A stretch of 7,323 nucleotides of DNA from Candidatus Omnitrophota bacterium (GCA_026387515.1 JAPLLP010000088.1:1-7323); one strand, 5' to 3'. Positions 1 through 7,160 are shown, counted from the first letter of the stretch. Translations and numbers: made by a program. Notes: a model not told the origin generated them from the letters alone.

Positions 1-1
1 G

Positions 2-787
2 AACCGTACCTCGCTCAACCCGCCCTCCAAACTTCCGGAGAATATTATTGCCCGCATCGGTAAAAGGGAGATCGCGCAGTCCGAGATCGATACTGCAATA
101 GAAAATGTTCCGCAGTGGATGCGCGGGGCGCTGGCTACCGATGAGGGTAAATTGAAATTCATCCGTCAGTATGTAGCCGGAGAGATCCTTTACGATAAGG
201 CCAAGAGGCTGGGGTTTGACCGTAATCCCAGGATCATCGAGGCGGTTAACGATTACAAGAAGAATGTTACTGTGCAGGCATTGATGCAGAAAGAGGTAGA
301 GCAGAGCCTTAAAATCGATGCCGATGACCTGGTGTTATATTATAAGGCTAATAAAGAGAAATATGTGGTTCCCGAAAAGATCAAGGTTTCTTATCTGGAA
401 TCCGGTGATAAGGATAAGAAAGAAGATATTGTCGCAAGTCTTAAGGCAGGCAAGGGTAGAAAATCGGATCAGTGGATAGAAAAGAATTTTACCTTTATAC
501 CCGATATCGGAGAGGTCAAAGATGTGGTCTCCGGACTCTTTAAGCTGGATAAGGGATCATGCTCGGAACCCACAAAGATAAATGATAAGACCTATATATT
601 TTTGATTGAGGATAAGCAACCGGAAAAACAGCTTAGCTTTGAAGAAGTCAAGAGCCAGGTTGAGGGTGAATATAAGAACAAGAAACAGCAGGAAATTATT
701 AGTAGCCTGGTGGATAAGTCACTGGAGCAGCAAGAGGTAGAGATCCTATTTAAGCCGAACAAGGAAAATGGCAATCAGAAAAAATAG
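2..787 (+). CDS. SurA/PpiC-like periplasmic peptidyl-prolyl isomerase family protein, 5'-truncated
   Basis: The frame is open from base 2, so the gene begins left of the window; the first visible ATG (119) is internal, because the 39 codons before it continue a typical SurA N-terminal pattern (IIARIGKREI, then a helix and a proline-tryptophan). Visible residues 14-125 look like the helical SurA_N chaperone region (EILYDKAKRLGFDRNP; YYKANKEKYVVPEKIKVSYL). Residues 126-206 are in the place of the parvulin domain, with FKLDKGSCSEPTKIND matching its late strand-turn region, but the HIL and GYH histidines of active parvulins are tyrosines here (about Y131 and Y198). Residues 210-245 form a closing charged helix. 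Family knowledge: such proteins assist folding of secreted or outer-membrane proteins in the periplasm. I infer a chaperone with weak or no isomerase activity. Its end overlaps the next gene by 20 bases, tying it to the Bat operon. The signal peptide is not visible. Confidence 0.85.
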   Translation, partial: NRTSLNPPSKLPENIIARIGKREIAQSEIDTAIENVPQWMRGALATDEGKLKFIRQYVAGEILYDKAKRLGFDRNPRIIEAVNDYKKNVTVQALMQKEVEQSLKIDADDLVLYYKANKEKYVVPEKIKVSYLESGDKDKKEDIVASLKAGKGRKSDQWIEKNFTFIPDIGEVKDVVSGLFKLDKGSCSEPTKINDKTYIFLIEDKQPEKQLSFEEVKSQVEGEYKNKKQQEIISSLVDKSLEQQEVEILFKPNKENGNQKK

Positions 788-1718
788 GCTTAGCGCCGTT
801 TATTTTAGCTTGATTTTACTGGCAAATCCCTGTTTTTGCTTTGCCGCAAAAAGCGGCACACCAACCCCTCCGATAACAGTGAAGACCCAGGTAGATAAGA
901 ATTCTGTCAGCATCGGCGATAAGGTAAAATACAGCATCTGTATCTTGGCGGACAAAGGTATAGAGGTTGAGTTTCCGGTCTTCCAGGAGAATCTGGGAGA
1001 TTTCGCGGTCAAGGATTTTGGTAAATCTACCCGTACATTCTTCAGCAGGAAAACCATAATCCAGTGGTATCTCTTGGATACCTATATTACCGGTAAATAT
1101 ACCTTGCCCAAGCCGGTTATTAAATATAGGCATTATAAAGATAAGGAGTGGAATCAGATAGAGGGTAGTCAGCTGGAGGTAGAGGTAAAGAGTTTGCTAG
1201 ATAAATCCGACGCGCACCTGGCGATACGAGACATAAAGGCCCCGGTTAACCTGCCGGTAAAATGGTTAAAGTTTTTTATTCTAGGGGGAATCGTTTTAAT
1301 TATTTTCGGGGGAGTTTTAGCTTATGGCTATTTCCGCAAGAAAAAGGTTATCCTGGAGAATGCTTTTAAAAGGCCGGCACATGAGATCGCATTTGAACAA
1401 TTGGAGGCATTAAGGAACAAGGATTATATTTCTAAAGGCCAGGTTAAAGAATACTATTCTGAGATCTCTATGATTATCCGCTATTACTTGGAGAATAGGT
1501 TTAGCCTGCGCGCGCCGGAGATGACTACCGAAGAGTTTTTAGCCCACGTGCGTGATTATTCGCCTTTGGCCGATGAACATAAAGCGCTTTTAAAGGAATT
1601 CTTGTCGCGCTGCGACATGGTGAAGTTTGCCAAATACGCCCCTTCTAAAGAGGAGATAGAATCGGTATTTGACTCGGCGAAGAATTTTATAGAACAGACT
1701 AAAGATGAACTTCCATAA
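768..1718 (+). CDS. BatD-like membrane-anchored protein (Ig-like N-terminal half, DUF4381-like cytoplasmic domain)
   Basis: A protein of 316 residues. Residues 1-26 form a signal peptide (basic start, hydrophobic core, cleavage probably after FCFA; no proper lipobox). Residues 35-143 look like a beta-rich Ig-like domain of the BatD type (VDKNSVSIGDKVKYSI is the typical first strand pair). Residues 167-188 form a membrane helix followed by RKKK, putting the rest in the cytoplasm. Residues 203-312 are helical and contain a YYSEISMIIRYYLENRF segment and a CDMVKFA motif that recur in the C-terminus of BatD (4540-6351). Family knowledge: Bat operons often carry a DUF4381-type gene between DUF58 and batA; this gene occupies that slot but has an added extracytoplasmic half. 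Exact function is unknown; a scaffold for the VWA proteins is my inference. The ATG at 768 keeps a complete signal peptide; an AAGGA sits only two bases before it, and coupling to the upstream gene may drive initiation. Confidence 0.8.
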   Translation: MAIRKNRLSAVYFSLILLANPCFCFAAKSGTPTPPITVKTQVDKNSVSIGDKVKYSICILADKGIEVEFPVFQENLGDFAVKDFGKSTRTFFSRKTIIQWYLLDTYITGKYTLPKPVIKYRHYKDKEWNQIEGSQLEVEVKSLLDKSDAHLAIRDIKAPVNLPVKWLKFFILGGIVLIIFGGVLAYGYFRKKKVILENAFKRPAHEIAFEQLEALRNKDYISKGQVKEYYSEISMIIRYYLENRFSLRAPEMTTEEFLAHVRDYSPLADEHKALLKEFLSRCDMVKFAKYAPSKEEIESVFDSAKNFIEQTKDELP

Positions 1719-2700
1719 TCCTTTCTTTCTTATTCTCATTCCCGTTTTCGCGTTGATTTTTTTTCTGGCGAGGAAGAAAAACGCGGATTCGTCGTTCCGA
1801 TTTTCTTCAGGTGAATTGTTAAAGGATCTCAGGCCTTCTTTTAAATTAAGGCTGGCGGGATATCTGGCATATTTAAGGCCGCTGGCGGCATGTCTAATAA
1901 TTTTAGCCATAGCCAGGCCCCAATCTCCGGTTGCCGATTCCAGGATAGAGTCAGAGGGGATCGATATTGTTTTGGCGCTTGATTGTTCCACGAGTATGCT
2001 TGCCGAAGATTTTCTGCTCCAAGGAAAGAGGCAGAGCAGGATAGAGGTGATCAAGAATGTGGTAAAGGAATTTATAAAGGGCAGGAGCAATGACCGCATA
2101 GGGTTAGTGGCATTTGCCGCGCGGGCTTACACGGTCTGTCCCTTGACCCTTGATTACGGCTGGCTTTTGGATAATTTAGAGCGGGTTAAAACCGGGATGA
2201 TCGAAGATGGTACGGCGATAGGCTCAGGCATAGCTACTTCTTTAAACCGCCTCAGGGAGTCAAAGGCCAAGAGCAAGGTAGTCATACTTTTGACCGACGG
2301 GCGTAACAATATGGGTAAGATCTCTCCGCTTACCGCGGCAGAAGCGACCAAGGCTATGCGGGTGAAGGTTTATGCAATAGGAGCGGGGGCCAAGGGGCTG
2401 GTGCCTTATCCGGTCAAGGATTTCTTTGGCAATACCGTGTATCAACCTATGCAGATAGATATAGACGAAGATACGCTTTCTAAGATTGCCGATATAACCG
2501 GAGCTAAATATTTCCGGGCTACCGATACTGAAAGCCTAAAATCCATTTACCGGGAGATCGACAGGCTGGAGAAGACGCCCATAGAAGAGAAAGGATACCT
2601 GGAATATAATGAGTTATTTCCGCTATTCTTGATCTCCGGTCTATTGATGTTATTTTTGGAAATTTTCCTAAGCAATACTATATTTAGAAAGATACCATGA
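1705..2700 (+). CDS. batA: BatA, VWA domain-containing membrane protein
   Basis: A protein of 331 residues, the usual BatA length. Membrane helices lie at about 5-21 and 55-71 and a last one at 304-324; the basic loop 22-52 should be cytoplasmic, which places the VWA domain (about 86-285) in the periplasm. The MIDAS metal site is complete: D93-C-S-T-S97, T170 in EDGTAIG and D198 in LLTDGRN. The segment after strand 5 (VYAIGAG, then YPVKDFFGNTVYQP) and the closing helix (SIYREIDRLEKTPIE) are characteristic of BatA. Known of the family: Bat proteins are linked to aerotolerance and envelope stress, with MoxR ATPases as partners; their biochemical action is unsettled. The start overlaps the previous gene by 14 bases with no strong ribosome site, suggesting coupled translation. 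It is a tandem paralogue of batB next door. Confidence 0.93.
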   Translation: MNFHNPFFLILIPVFALIFFLARKKNADSSFRFSSGELLKDLRPSFKLRLAGYLAYLRPLAACLIILAIARPQSPVADSRIESEGIDIVLALDCSTSMLAEDFLLQGKRQSRIEVIKNVVKEFIKGRSNDRIGLVAFAARAYTVCPLTLDYGWLLDNLERVKTGMIEDGTAIGSGIATSLNRLRESKAKSKVVILLTDGRNNMGKISPLTAAEATKAMRVKVYAIGAGAKGLVPYPVKDFFGNTVYQPMQIDIDEDTLSKIADITGAKYFRATDTESLKSIYREIDRLEKTPIEEKGYLEYNELFPLFLISGLLMLFLEIFLSNTIFRKIP

Positions 2701-3698
2701 GATTTGTGCATCCCGAATATATTTTTATAGTGATTTCAATAATAGGTTTCTTAGCCGCATTCTACTTCTGGGTCCTTAAGATAAGGAGAAGGGACTTAGA
2801 GAAGTTTGCCCAAAAGGAGCTCTTGGTGGAAATTCTTTCTTCCTTGAGCCTTAAAAAGAAGAGGCTAAAAGTGGCTATGCTCTTTGCGGTTATAGTCTTA
2901 TGTTTTTTTTCCCTGCTTCGGCCGCAATGGGGTTTCCGTTGGGAAGAGGTAAAGAGAAAAGGGCTCGATATCCTGATCGCGCTAGATACTTCTAAGAGTA
3001 TGCTTGCGGAAGATGTCAAGCCCAATCGGCTGCAGCGCAGCAAGCTTGCTATCAGAGACCTTTTAAAGGATATCAAGGGAGACCGTCTAGGGCTTGTTGC
3101 CTTTGCCGGCAGCGCATTCCTGCAATGTCCACTAACTATAGATTATAATGGGTTTTTACTTTCGCTTAATTCCTTGGATACGGATACTATACCCCGCGGA
3201 GGAACTTCGATAAGCAGCGCGATCAGGGAAGCGGTCAAAAGTTATGAGGGCGGACAGAAGAAATACAAGGTTTTGATTATTATTACCGACGGAGAAGACC
3301 ATGAGGGCGATTCCGTGAAGGGGGCCCAGGAAGCCAAAAAGGAAGGCATAGTTATTTTCTGTATCGGTATCGGTACTAAAGAAGGAGATCTTCTTCTTGT
3401 GATTGATGAGACGACCGGGCAAAAAGCTTTTTTAAAAGATAAAGAAGGCAATGTGGTTAAGTCGCGTATGGACGAGACTGCGCTTCAGAAGATCGCACTT
3501 GAAACCGGCGGGGTTTATGTGCGCGCTACTAATACCGGGTTTGGGCTGGATTTGATATACCGCGAACGCTTAGCCAGGATGGAGAAAAGAGAGCTTCTGG
3601 GGAAGATGAATAAGCATTATGATGAGAGGTTTCAGATATTTCTAGTCATTGCCTTGATTTTATTATTAGGCGAGATGTTTATAAACGAAAGAAAATGA
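2697..3698 (+). CDS. batB: BatB, VWA domain-containing membrane protein
   Basis: A protein of 333 residues, with helices at about 9-27, 58-75 and 312-328 and a basic cytoplasmic loop between the first two (RRRDLEKFAQK, KKKRLK). The VWA domain (about 88-290) has a full MIDAS: D97-T-S-K-S101, T170 in PRGGTSIS and D198 in IITDGEDHEG. The DHEG motif and the stretch GQKAFLKDKEGNVVKSRMDE, which resembles the usual 'YLKDRDGNVV-SRLD' region, identify it as BatB rather than a second BatA. Its ATG overlaps the batA stop in an ATGA, and it overlaps batC in the same way, so synthesis of BatA, BatB and BatC is probably kept in step. BatB usually works with BatA and the TPR protein BatC in the inner membrane; pairing of the two VWA domains is inferred from their tandem conservation. 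Confidence 0.93.
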   Translation: MRFVHPEYIFIVISIIGFLAAFYFWVLKIRRRDLEKFAQKELLVEILSSLSLKKKRLKVAMLFAVIVLCFFSLLRPQWGFRWEEVKRKGLDILIALDTSKSMLAEDVKPNRLQRSKLAIRDLLKDIKGDRLGLVAFAGSAFLQCPLTIDYNGFLLSLNSLDTDTIPRGGTSISSAIREAVKSYEGGQKKYKVLIIITDGEDHEGDSVKGAQEAKKEGIVIFCIGIGTKEGDLLLVIDETTGQKAFLKDKEGNVVKSRMDETALQKIALETGGVYVRATNTGFGLDLIYRERLARMEKRELLGKMNKHYDERFQIFLVIALILLLGEMFINERK

Positions 3699-4528
3699 AA
3701 AAGAACATTTTTGCGCTAGTATTCTGGTTTTTGTGGCTTACGGCAATTGCTTTTGCCGAAGAACCTGCTACAATGGTGCGTAAAGCCAACCGGTTATATA
3801 ATAAAAATGATTTTGACCAGGCGCTTAAACTATATAATCAGGCCCAAAGTCAGGCCCCGGAAAGGCCAGAGATTGATTTTGACCTCGGGACTGCTCAGTA
3901 TAAAAAAGGGGATTATCAGGCCGCAGTGGATTCTTTTGAAAAGGCTTGTGTTACCAAAGATAAAGTGCTTGAGGCCAAGGCGCTTTATAATATCGGTAAT
4001 TCTAAATATAAGATGGGATTACTGAAGGAAAATACCGATCTTTCCCAAACCGTGGCCTTGTTGCGGGAATCCCTGGATTATTATAAGAGGTCCATAGATT
4101 TAGATCCCCAAGATCCTGACCCAAAAGTTAACCATGAGTTGGTAGAAAAGCAGCTGAAGATCCTTTTAGATAAATTGAAGCAGCTGCAAGAGAATCAGAA
4201 GCAACAGAAGAGCGAGAAAAAAGAAGAAAAAGAGCAGGCCCAAGAAGATAAAAAAGGCGAGGAAAAGCAGGCTGAGCAGCAAGAGCAGAAAAAAGCCGAA
4301 GAGAAACAAGCCGAAGAGAAACAAGCCGAAGAGAAACAAGCCCAAGGGCAAGAGCAGCAGGAACAAAAAAAGGCAGAAGAGAAGCAGATGGAACAGGGCG
4401 AGAAACAGGAAATGACAGAACAAGAAGCAAAAATGCTGTTGGATAGTTATCGTCAGGATGAAGATACTCAGGGTAAGCTGCGCGATACCGGAAATCACCA
4501 AACGCAAGGCGCGGACAAGGATTGGTAG
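3695..4528 (+). CDS. batC: BatC, periplasmic TPR protein with low-complexity Q/E/K tail
   Basis: A protein of 277 residues. Residues 1-21 form a signal peptide (cleavage after AFA, before EEPA). TPR-type helix pairs follow: about 26-54 (ANRLYNKNDFDQALKLYNQA), 58-86 (FDLGTAQYKKGDYQAAVDSFEKA) and 94-139 (ALYNIGNSKYKMG, YYKRSIDLDPQDPDP). A helix at 146-165 leads into a Q/E/K-rich stretch (about 165-240) with AEEKQ repeats, likely a charged helix or disordered linker. The last part (about 240-277, ending ADKDW) returns to ordinary composition: TEQEAKMLLDSYRQDEDTQGK resembles the terminal segment I recall from other BatC proteins. Family knowledge: BatC is a TPR adaptor encoded between batB and batD. 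It likely docks onto the VWA domains in the periplasm (inference). The start is fixed by the ATGA overlap with batB and by the intact signal peptide. Confidence 0.9.
   Translation: MKKNIFALVFWFLWLTAIAFAEEPATMVRKANRLYNKNDFDQALKLYNQAQSQAPERPEIDFDLGTAQYKKGDYQAAVDSFEKACVTKDKVLEAKALYNIGNSKYKMGLLKENTDLSQTVALLRESLDYYKRSIDLDPQDPDPKVNHELVEKQLKILLDKLKQLQENQKQQKSEKKEEKEQAQEDKKGEEKQAEQQEQKKAEEKQAEEKQAEEKQAQGQEQQEQKKAEEKQMEQGEKQEMTEQEAKMLLDSYRQDEDTQGKLRDTGNHQTQGADKDW
4295..4339 (+). repeat. Three perfect 15-bp tandem copies inside batC
   Basis: The unit GCCGAAGAGAAACAA occurs three times without mismatch at 4295-4309, 4310-4324 and 4325-4339, encoding AEEKQ three times (residues 201-215). A fourth, synonymously diverged AEEKQ lies at 4373-4387. 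A longer, older duplication is also visible: 4271-4309 (EQQEQKKAEEKQ preceded by A) and 4349-4387 (EQQEQKKAEEKQ preceded by Q). The unit length keeps the reading frame, so slippage would change only the tail length. Confidence 0.9.
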
Positions 4529-4529
4529 G
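4524..4529 (+). promoter_or_regulatory. Weak ribosome binding site for batD
   Basis: GGTAGG lies ten bases before the ATG at 4540 and spans the batC stop codon. It supports ATG 4540 rather than the in-frame TTG at 4522, which would add six residues (MVGIYK) ahead of an otherwise standard signal peptide. The match to the anti-Shine-Dalgarno sequence is weak. An AAGGA at 4517-4521 touches the TTG with no spacer and so argues little for it. Confidence 0.35.
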
Positions 4530-4539
4530 CATTTATAAG

Positions 4540-6351
4540 ATGATCAAGCGGTTATTAATATTGCCATTATTGGTTTTTATGTTTACCTCGTTTGCCCTGG
4601 CCAAGGAAATAAGATTTGAAGCTTCGGTAGAGAGTAACAAGGTTTCTGTTGGTCAGCCTTTTATGCTTAATCTGACTTTTAGCGGGACCCAGGATATCCC
4701 GGCCTTAGACATGCCTACGATTGAGGGTTTTGATATGCGTTACGTAGGCCCTTCCACGCGTCTTTCTATTATTAACGGGCAGGCCACTAGTTCCATCACC
4801 CATGTTTATTCCCTTGTTCCTTTAAAGGTGGGGACATTTAAAATCGGCCCTTTGCAATTTAAATATAAAACAGATACTTATACCTCGCAAGAGATTACGG
4901 TAGAGGTAGTCTCTGGGCAAGTCCCAAGTTATGCCCAGCAGGGCCAAGGGCAAAACCCCGCCGCTCCGGTGGATATCAATGATCGGGCTTTCGTGGTTAT
5001 GGAGGCAAAAAAGAACAAGGTTTATTTAAATGAGGTCATGCCGTTAACAATAAAATTGTATGTAAACCGTCTGGCCTTACGAGATATCCAGTATCCGGAA
5101 TTTAACCACGAGGGATTTTCAGTTGCTAATTACGGACAACCTAAGCAGTATCAAGAGATGCTTAACGGCGCGCCATACGACGTAATTGAATTTGATACCA
5201 CCGCCTTCGGTATTAAAAGCGGAGACTTTCACTTGGGGCCTGCTATTATCAAATGTAACCTATTGGTAAGAAGAGGTTCGCGGGGTGGTGGAGGGCCTGA
5301 TGATATCTTTAACCAGGATTTCTTTGATAACTTCTTTGGTCAGTTCGAGGCCAGGCCCTTGAACCTAAAGTCCGCGGATATTCCGGTAACCGTTTTACCT
5401 ATCCCGGAACAAAATAAGCCGGATAGTTATAGCGGCGCCGTGGGTTATTTTGATCTTGACGCGAGCGTAAGCCCCCAGGAAGTCAAGGTCGGCGACCCGA
5501 TTACGCTAAGGATAATCGTACGCGGAGAAGGTAATTTTAATACCGTCAGTATGCCCAGGCTATCTTCTACGAAAGATTTCAAAATTTATGAGCCTCAAGT
5601 CAAACAGGAGAAGAATGAAAAGATATTCGATGAGATTTTGCTACCGATGAGCTCGTCTATCCGCGAGGTACCGCAGGTAGCTTTTAGTTACTTTAATACT
5701 TCTGAAGGAAAATTCGATACGCTTACCAAAGGGCCGTTCTCTATAAACGTAATTAAGCCCGAGAAAGAAGAAGAGCAGAAGGTGGTGGAAGGGCCGCAGG
5801 GTATAAGCGCCCCCTTAAAAGAAGAAAAGTTTGGAAGGGATATAATTTATATCAAAGCCTCAAGCGGAAAGCTATTTAAGAAAGGCGACTATCTTTATAA
5901 TAATAAATTATTTCTTGGGTTGCAGATTATGTTTTTAATGATCTTTGGCCTGATTTTGACCTTGCATAGAAGAAAAGAAAAATTAAGGACGGATATACAA
6001 TACGCAAGAAAGCTCGTTGCGCCCCGCAAGGCAAAGGAAGGGCTTCGCCAGGCGAGAGTTTACCTTGATAAACAAGAGGCTAAGAATTTTTATGACTCAG
6101 TTTTTTCCACCCTACAGGAATATCTGGGGGATAAGTTTTATCTTGCTTCCCAAGGTATAACTATCAGTGTAGTTGACGATATCCTGAAAGATAAGAAAGT
6201 GCCCGGCAATATATTAGAGACATTGCGCGAAATTTTTAAAAATTGCGATATGGCCAGGTTCGCTCCCAGTCAAATACGCAGGGAAGACATGGAGAGGACC
6301 TTTAAAGACTTGGAGATGGTGATAGATTATTTTCAGAAAAATAAGGTTTAA
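4540..6351 (+). CDS. batD: BatD, Ig-like repeat membrane protein
   Basis: From the ATG at 4540 the protein has 603 residues, a normal BatD size. Residues 1-21 form a signal peptide (cleavage after ALA). Three beta-rich Ig-like regions follow: about 22-125 (ASVESNKVSVGQPFMLNLTF), 146-288 (VVMEAKKNKVYLNEVMPLTI) and 300-407 (DASVSPQEVKVGDPITLRII). Region two carries a glycine-rich, then acidic/aromatic insert (RGGGGPDDIFNQDFFDNFF) typical of BatD. Residues 456-476 form a membrane helix, then HRRKEK and a cytoplasmic helical domain (about 485-600) with NCDMARFAPS, matching the 768-1718 protein. BatD is the large periplasmic partner of the BatA/B VWA proteins; its molecular job is unproven. The gene follows batC by 11 bases and precedes batE by one. 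A TTG at 4522 overlapping batC is an alternative start, giving 609 residues. Confidence 0.92.
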   Translation: MIKRLLILPLLVFMFTSFALAKEIRFEASVESNKVSVGQPFMLNLTFSGTQDIPALDMPTIEGFDMRYVGPSTRLSIINGQATSSITHVYSLVPLKVGTFKIGPLQFKYKTDTYTSQEITVEVVSGQVPSYAQQGQGQNPAAPVDINDRAFVVMEAKKNKVYLNEVMPLTIKLYVNRLALRDIQYPEFNHEGFSVANYGQPKQYQEMLNGAPYDVIEFDTTAFGIKSGDFHLGPAIIKCNLLVRRGSRGGGGPDDIFNQDFFDNFFGQFEARPLNLKSADIPVTVLPIPEQNKPDSYSGAVGYFDLDASVSPQEVKVGDPITLRIIVRGEGNFNTVSMPRLSSTKDFKIYEPQVKQEKNEKIFDEILLPMSSSIREVPQVAFSYFNTSEGKFDTLTKGPFSINVIKPEKEEEQKVVEGPQGISAPLKEEKFGRDIIYIKASSGKLFKKGDYLYNNKLFLGLQIMFLMIFGLILTLHRRKEKLRTDIQYARKLVAPRKAKEGLRQARVYLDKQEAKNFYDSVFSTLQEYLGDKFYLASQGITISVVDDILKDKKVPGNILETLREIFKNCDMARFAPSQIRREDMERTFKDLEMVIDYFQKNKV

Positions 6352-6352
6352 G

Positions 6353-7132
6353 ATGAAAAGATATATCAAGGTAGGCATGTTTTTAATGTGGCTATCGGCA
6401 GCGCTTTTTTGCCGGCAGGATATTTCTCTCTGCGCTAATGCGGAGTTTAATTCGGAAGACGCCTTCTCCGAGGGCAATAGCTTATACAGGCATAATCAGT
6501 ATGACGCGGCGCTATCCGAATACGGCAAAATTCTGCATAGCGGCCTTGAGAGCGGGAACCTTTATTACAACGTGGGGAACAGTTATTTTAAAAAAGGGGA
6601 ATTGGGCCTAGCCGTTCTTAATTACGAGAGGGCGAGATTCCTTATCCCCGGTGACAGCGATTTACGTTCCAACTATGATTATGCCAGGTCGCAGCTGAAT
6701 TTAAGTTCTGACGCGCTTCCGGGAAATTGGTTCAGCCGTAACCTGGATAAGGTCTTTTCCAATATGAACATGAATACCCTGATGCTTACTTTGTCATTAT
6801 TCTACCTATTTATTCTTATAGAGCTTGCCCTGCGCGTATTCTTGGGTAGCCGCCTGAAATTCTATAAAACCGCGCTGGCAGTCTTGGTATTGATTTTATT
6901 TCTCTCAGGATTCGCGTTCTACCGCAGGATTGAATTCTTCCATAAAGGCGCAGTGGTAACGGTAAAAGAGATTGAGGCGAAGTTTGAACCATTGGATAAG
7001 GCCACTACCTATTTTACCCTTCCGGAGGGTAGTAAGGTGATCGTGGTGGATTCTTCAGGAGATTGGCTGAAGGTAAAACGCCAGGATAATAAGGTAGGTT
7101 GGGTTGACCGTTCGGGAATCTCGTTGATTTAA
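6353..7132 (+). CDS. batE: BatE, TPR and SH3-domain membrane protein
   Basis: A protein of 259 residues. Residues 1-30 form a signal peptide (probable cleavage after ANA). Residues 34-115 hold two TPR-like units (AFSEGNSLYRHNQYDAALSE; LYYNVGNSYFKKGELGLAVL, then NYERARFLIPGD). Two membrane helices (141-163 and 171-190) flank a short basic loop (RVFLGSRLKFYK), which should be cytoplasmic, so both ends lie in the periplasm. Residues 199-256 form a bacterial SH3-type domain (VVTVKEIEAKFEP; LPEGSKVIVVDSSGDWLKVK; GWVDRSGIS). This order of domains is that of BatE. SH3b domains often bind cell-wall peptides or proteins; here the ligand is unknown, and anchoring the complex to peptidoglycan is a guess. 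TAAGG, six bases before the ATG, is the clearest ribosome site in the operon. This is the last gene; non-coding sequence follows. Confidence 0.9.
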   Translation: MKRYIKVGMFLMWLSAALFCRQDISLCANAEFNSEDAFSEGNSLYRHNQYDAALSEYGKILHSGLESGNLYYNVGNSYFKKGELGLAVLNYERARFLIPGDSDLRSNYDYARSQLNLSSDALPGNWFSRNLDKVFSNMNMNTLMLTLSLFYLFILIELALRVFLGSRLKFYKTALAVLVLILFLSGFAFYRRIEFFHKGAVVTVKEIEAKFEPLDKATTYFTLPEGSKVIVVDSSGDWLKVKRQDNKVGWVDRSGISLI

Positions 7133-7142
7133 GGATTCTCAG

Positions 7143-7154
7143 AATATCGATATT
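7143..7154. promoter_or_regulatory. 12-bp perfect palindrome, possible operator
   Basis: AATATCGATATT reads the same on both strands and ends six bases before the -35 element at 7161. A smaller inverted repeat, ATTCT-C-AGAAT (7135-7145), overlaps its left edge. The position suits a dimeric regulator, but such AT-rich palindromes also arise by chance and no regulator family is recognised. Confidence 0.25.
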
Positions 7155-7160
7155 TATTGA

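Noticed and set aside
119..121. ATG at 119 as the start of the first gene
   Set aside because: The same frame is open to base 2 and encodes recognisable SurA N-terminal sequence before it; there is no signal peptide or ribosome site at 119.
1590..2099. Long minus-strand frame opposite the start of batA
   Set aside because: It runs antisense to two clearly conserved genes and has no recognisable domain or start signal.
4522..4524. TTG as the start of batD
   Set aside because: It only adds MVGIYK in front of a complete signal peptide that begins at ATG 4540, and the purine run before it has no spacer. Kept as an alternative in the batD entry.
4128..4532. Minus-strand open frames opposite the batC tail, extremely rich in leucine and phenylalanine
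   Set aside because: They are the reverse complement of the Q/E/K-rich repeats; the AEEKQ codons read backwards give repetitive L/F stretches. No ribosome site, and batC itself is well supported.
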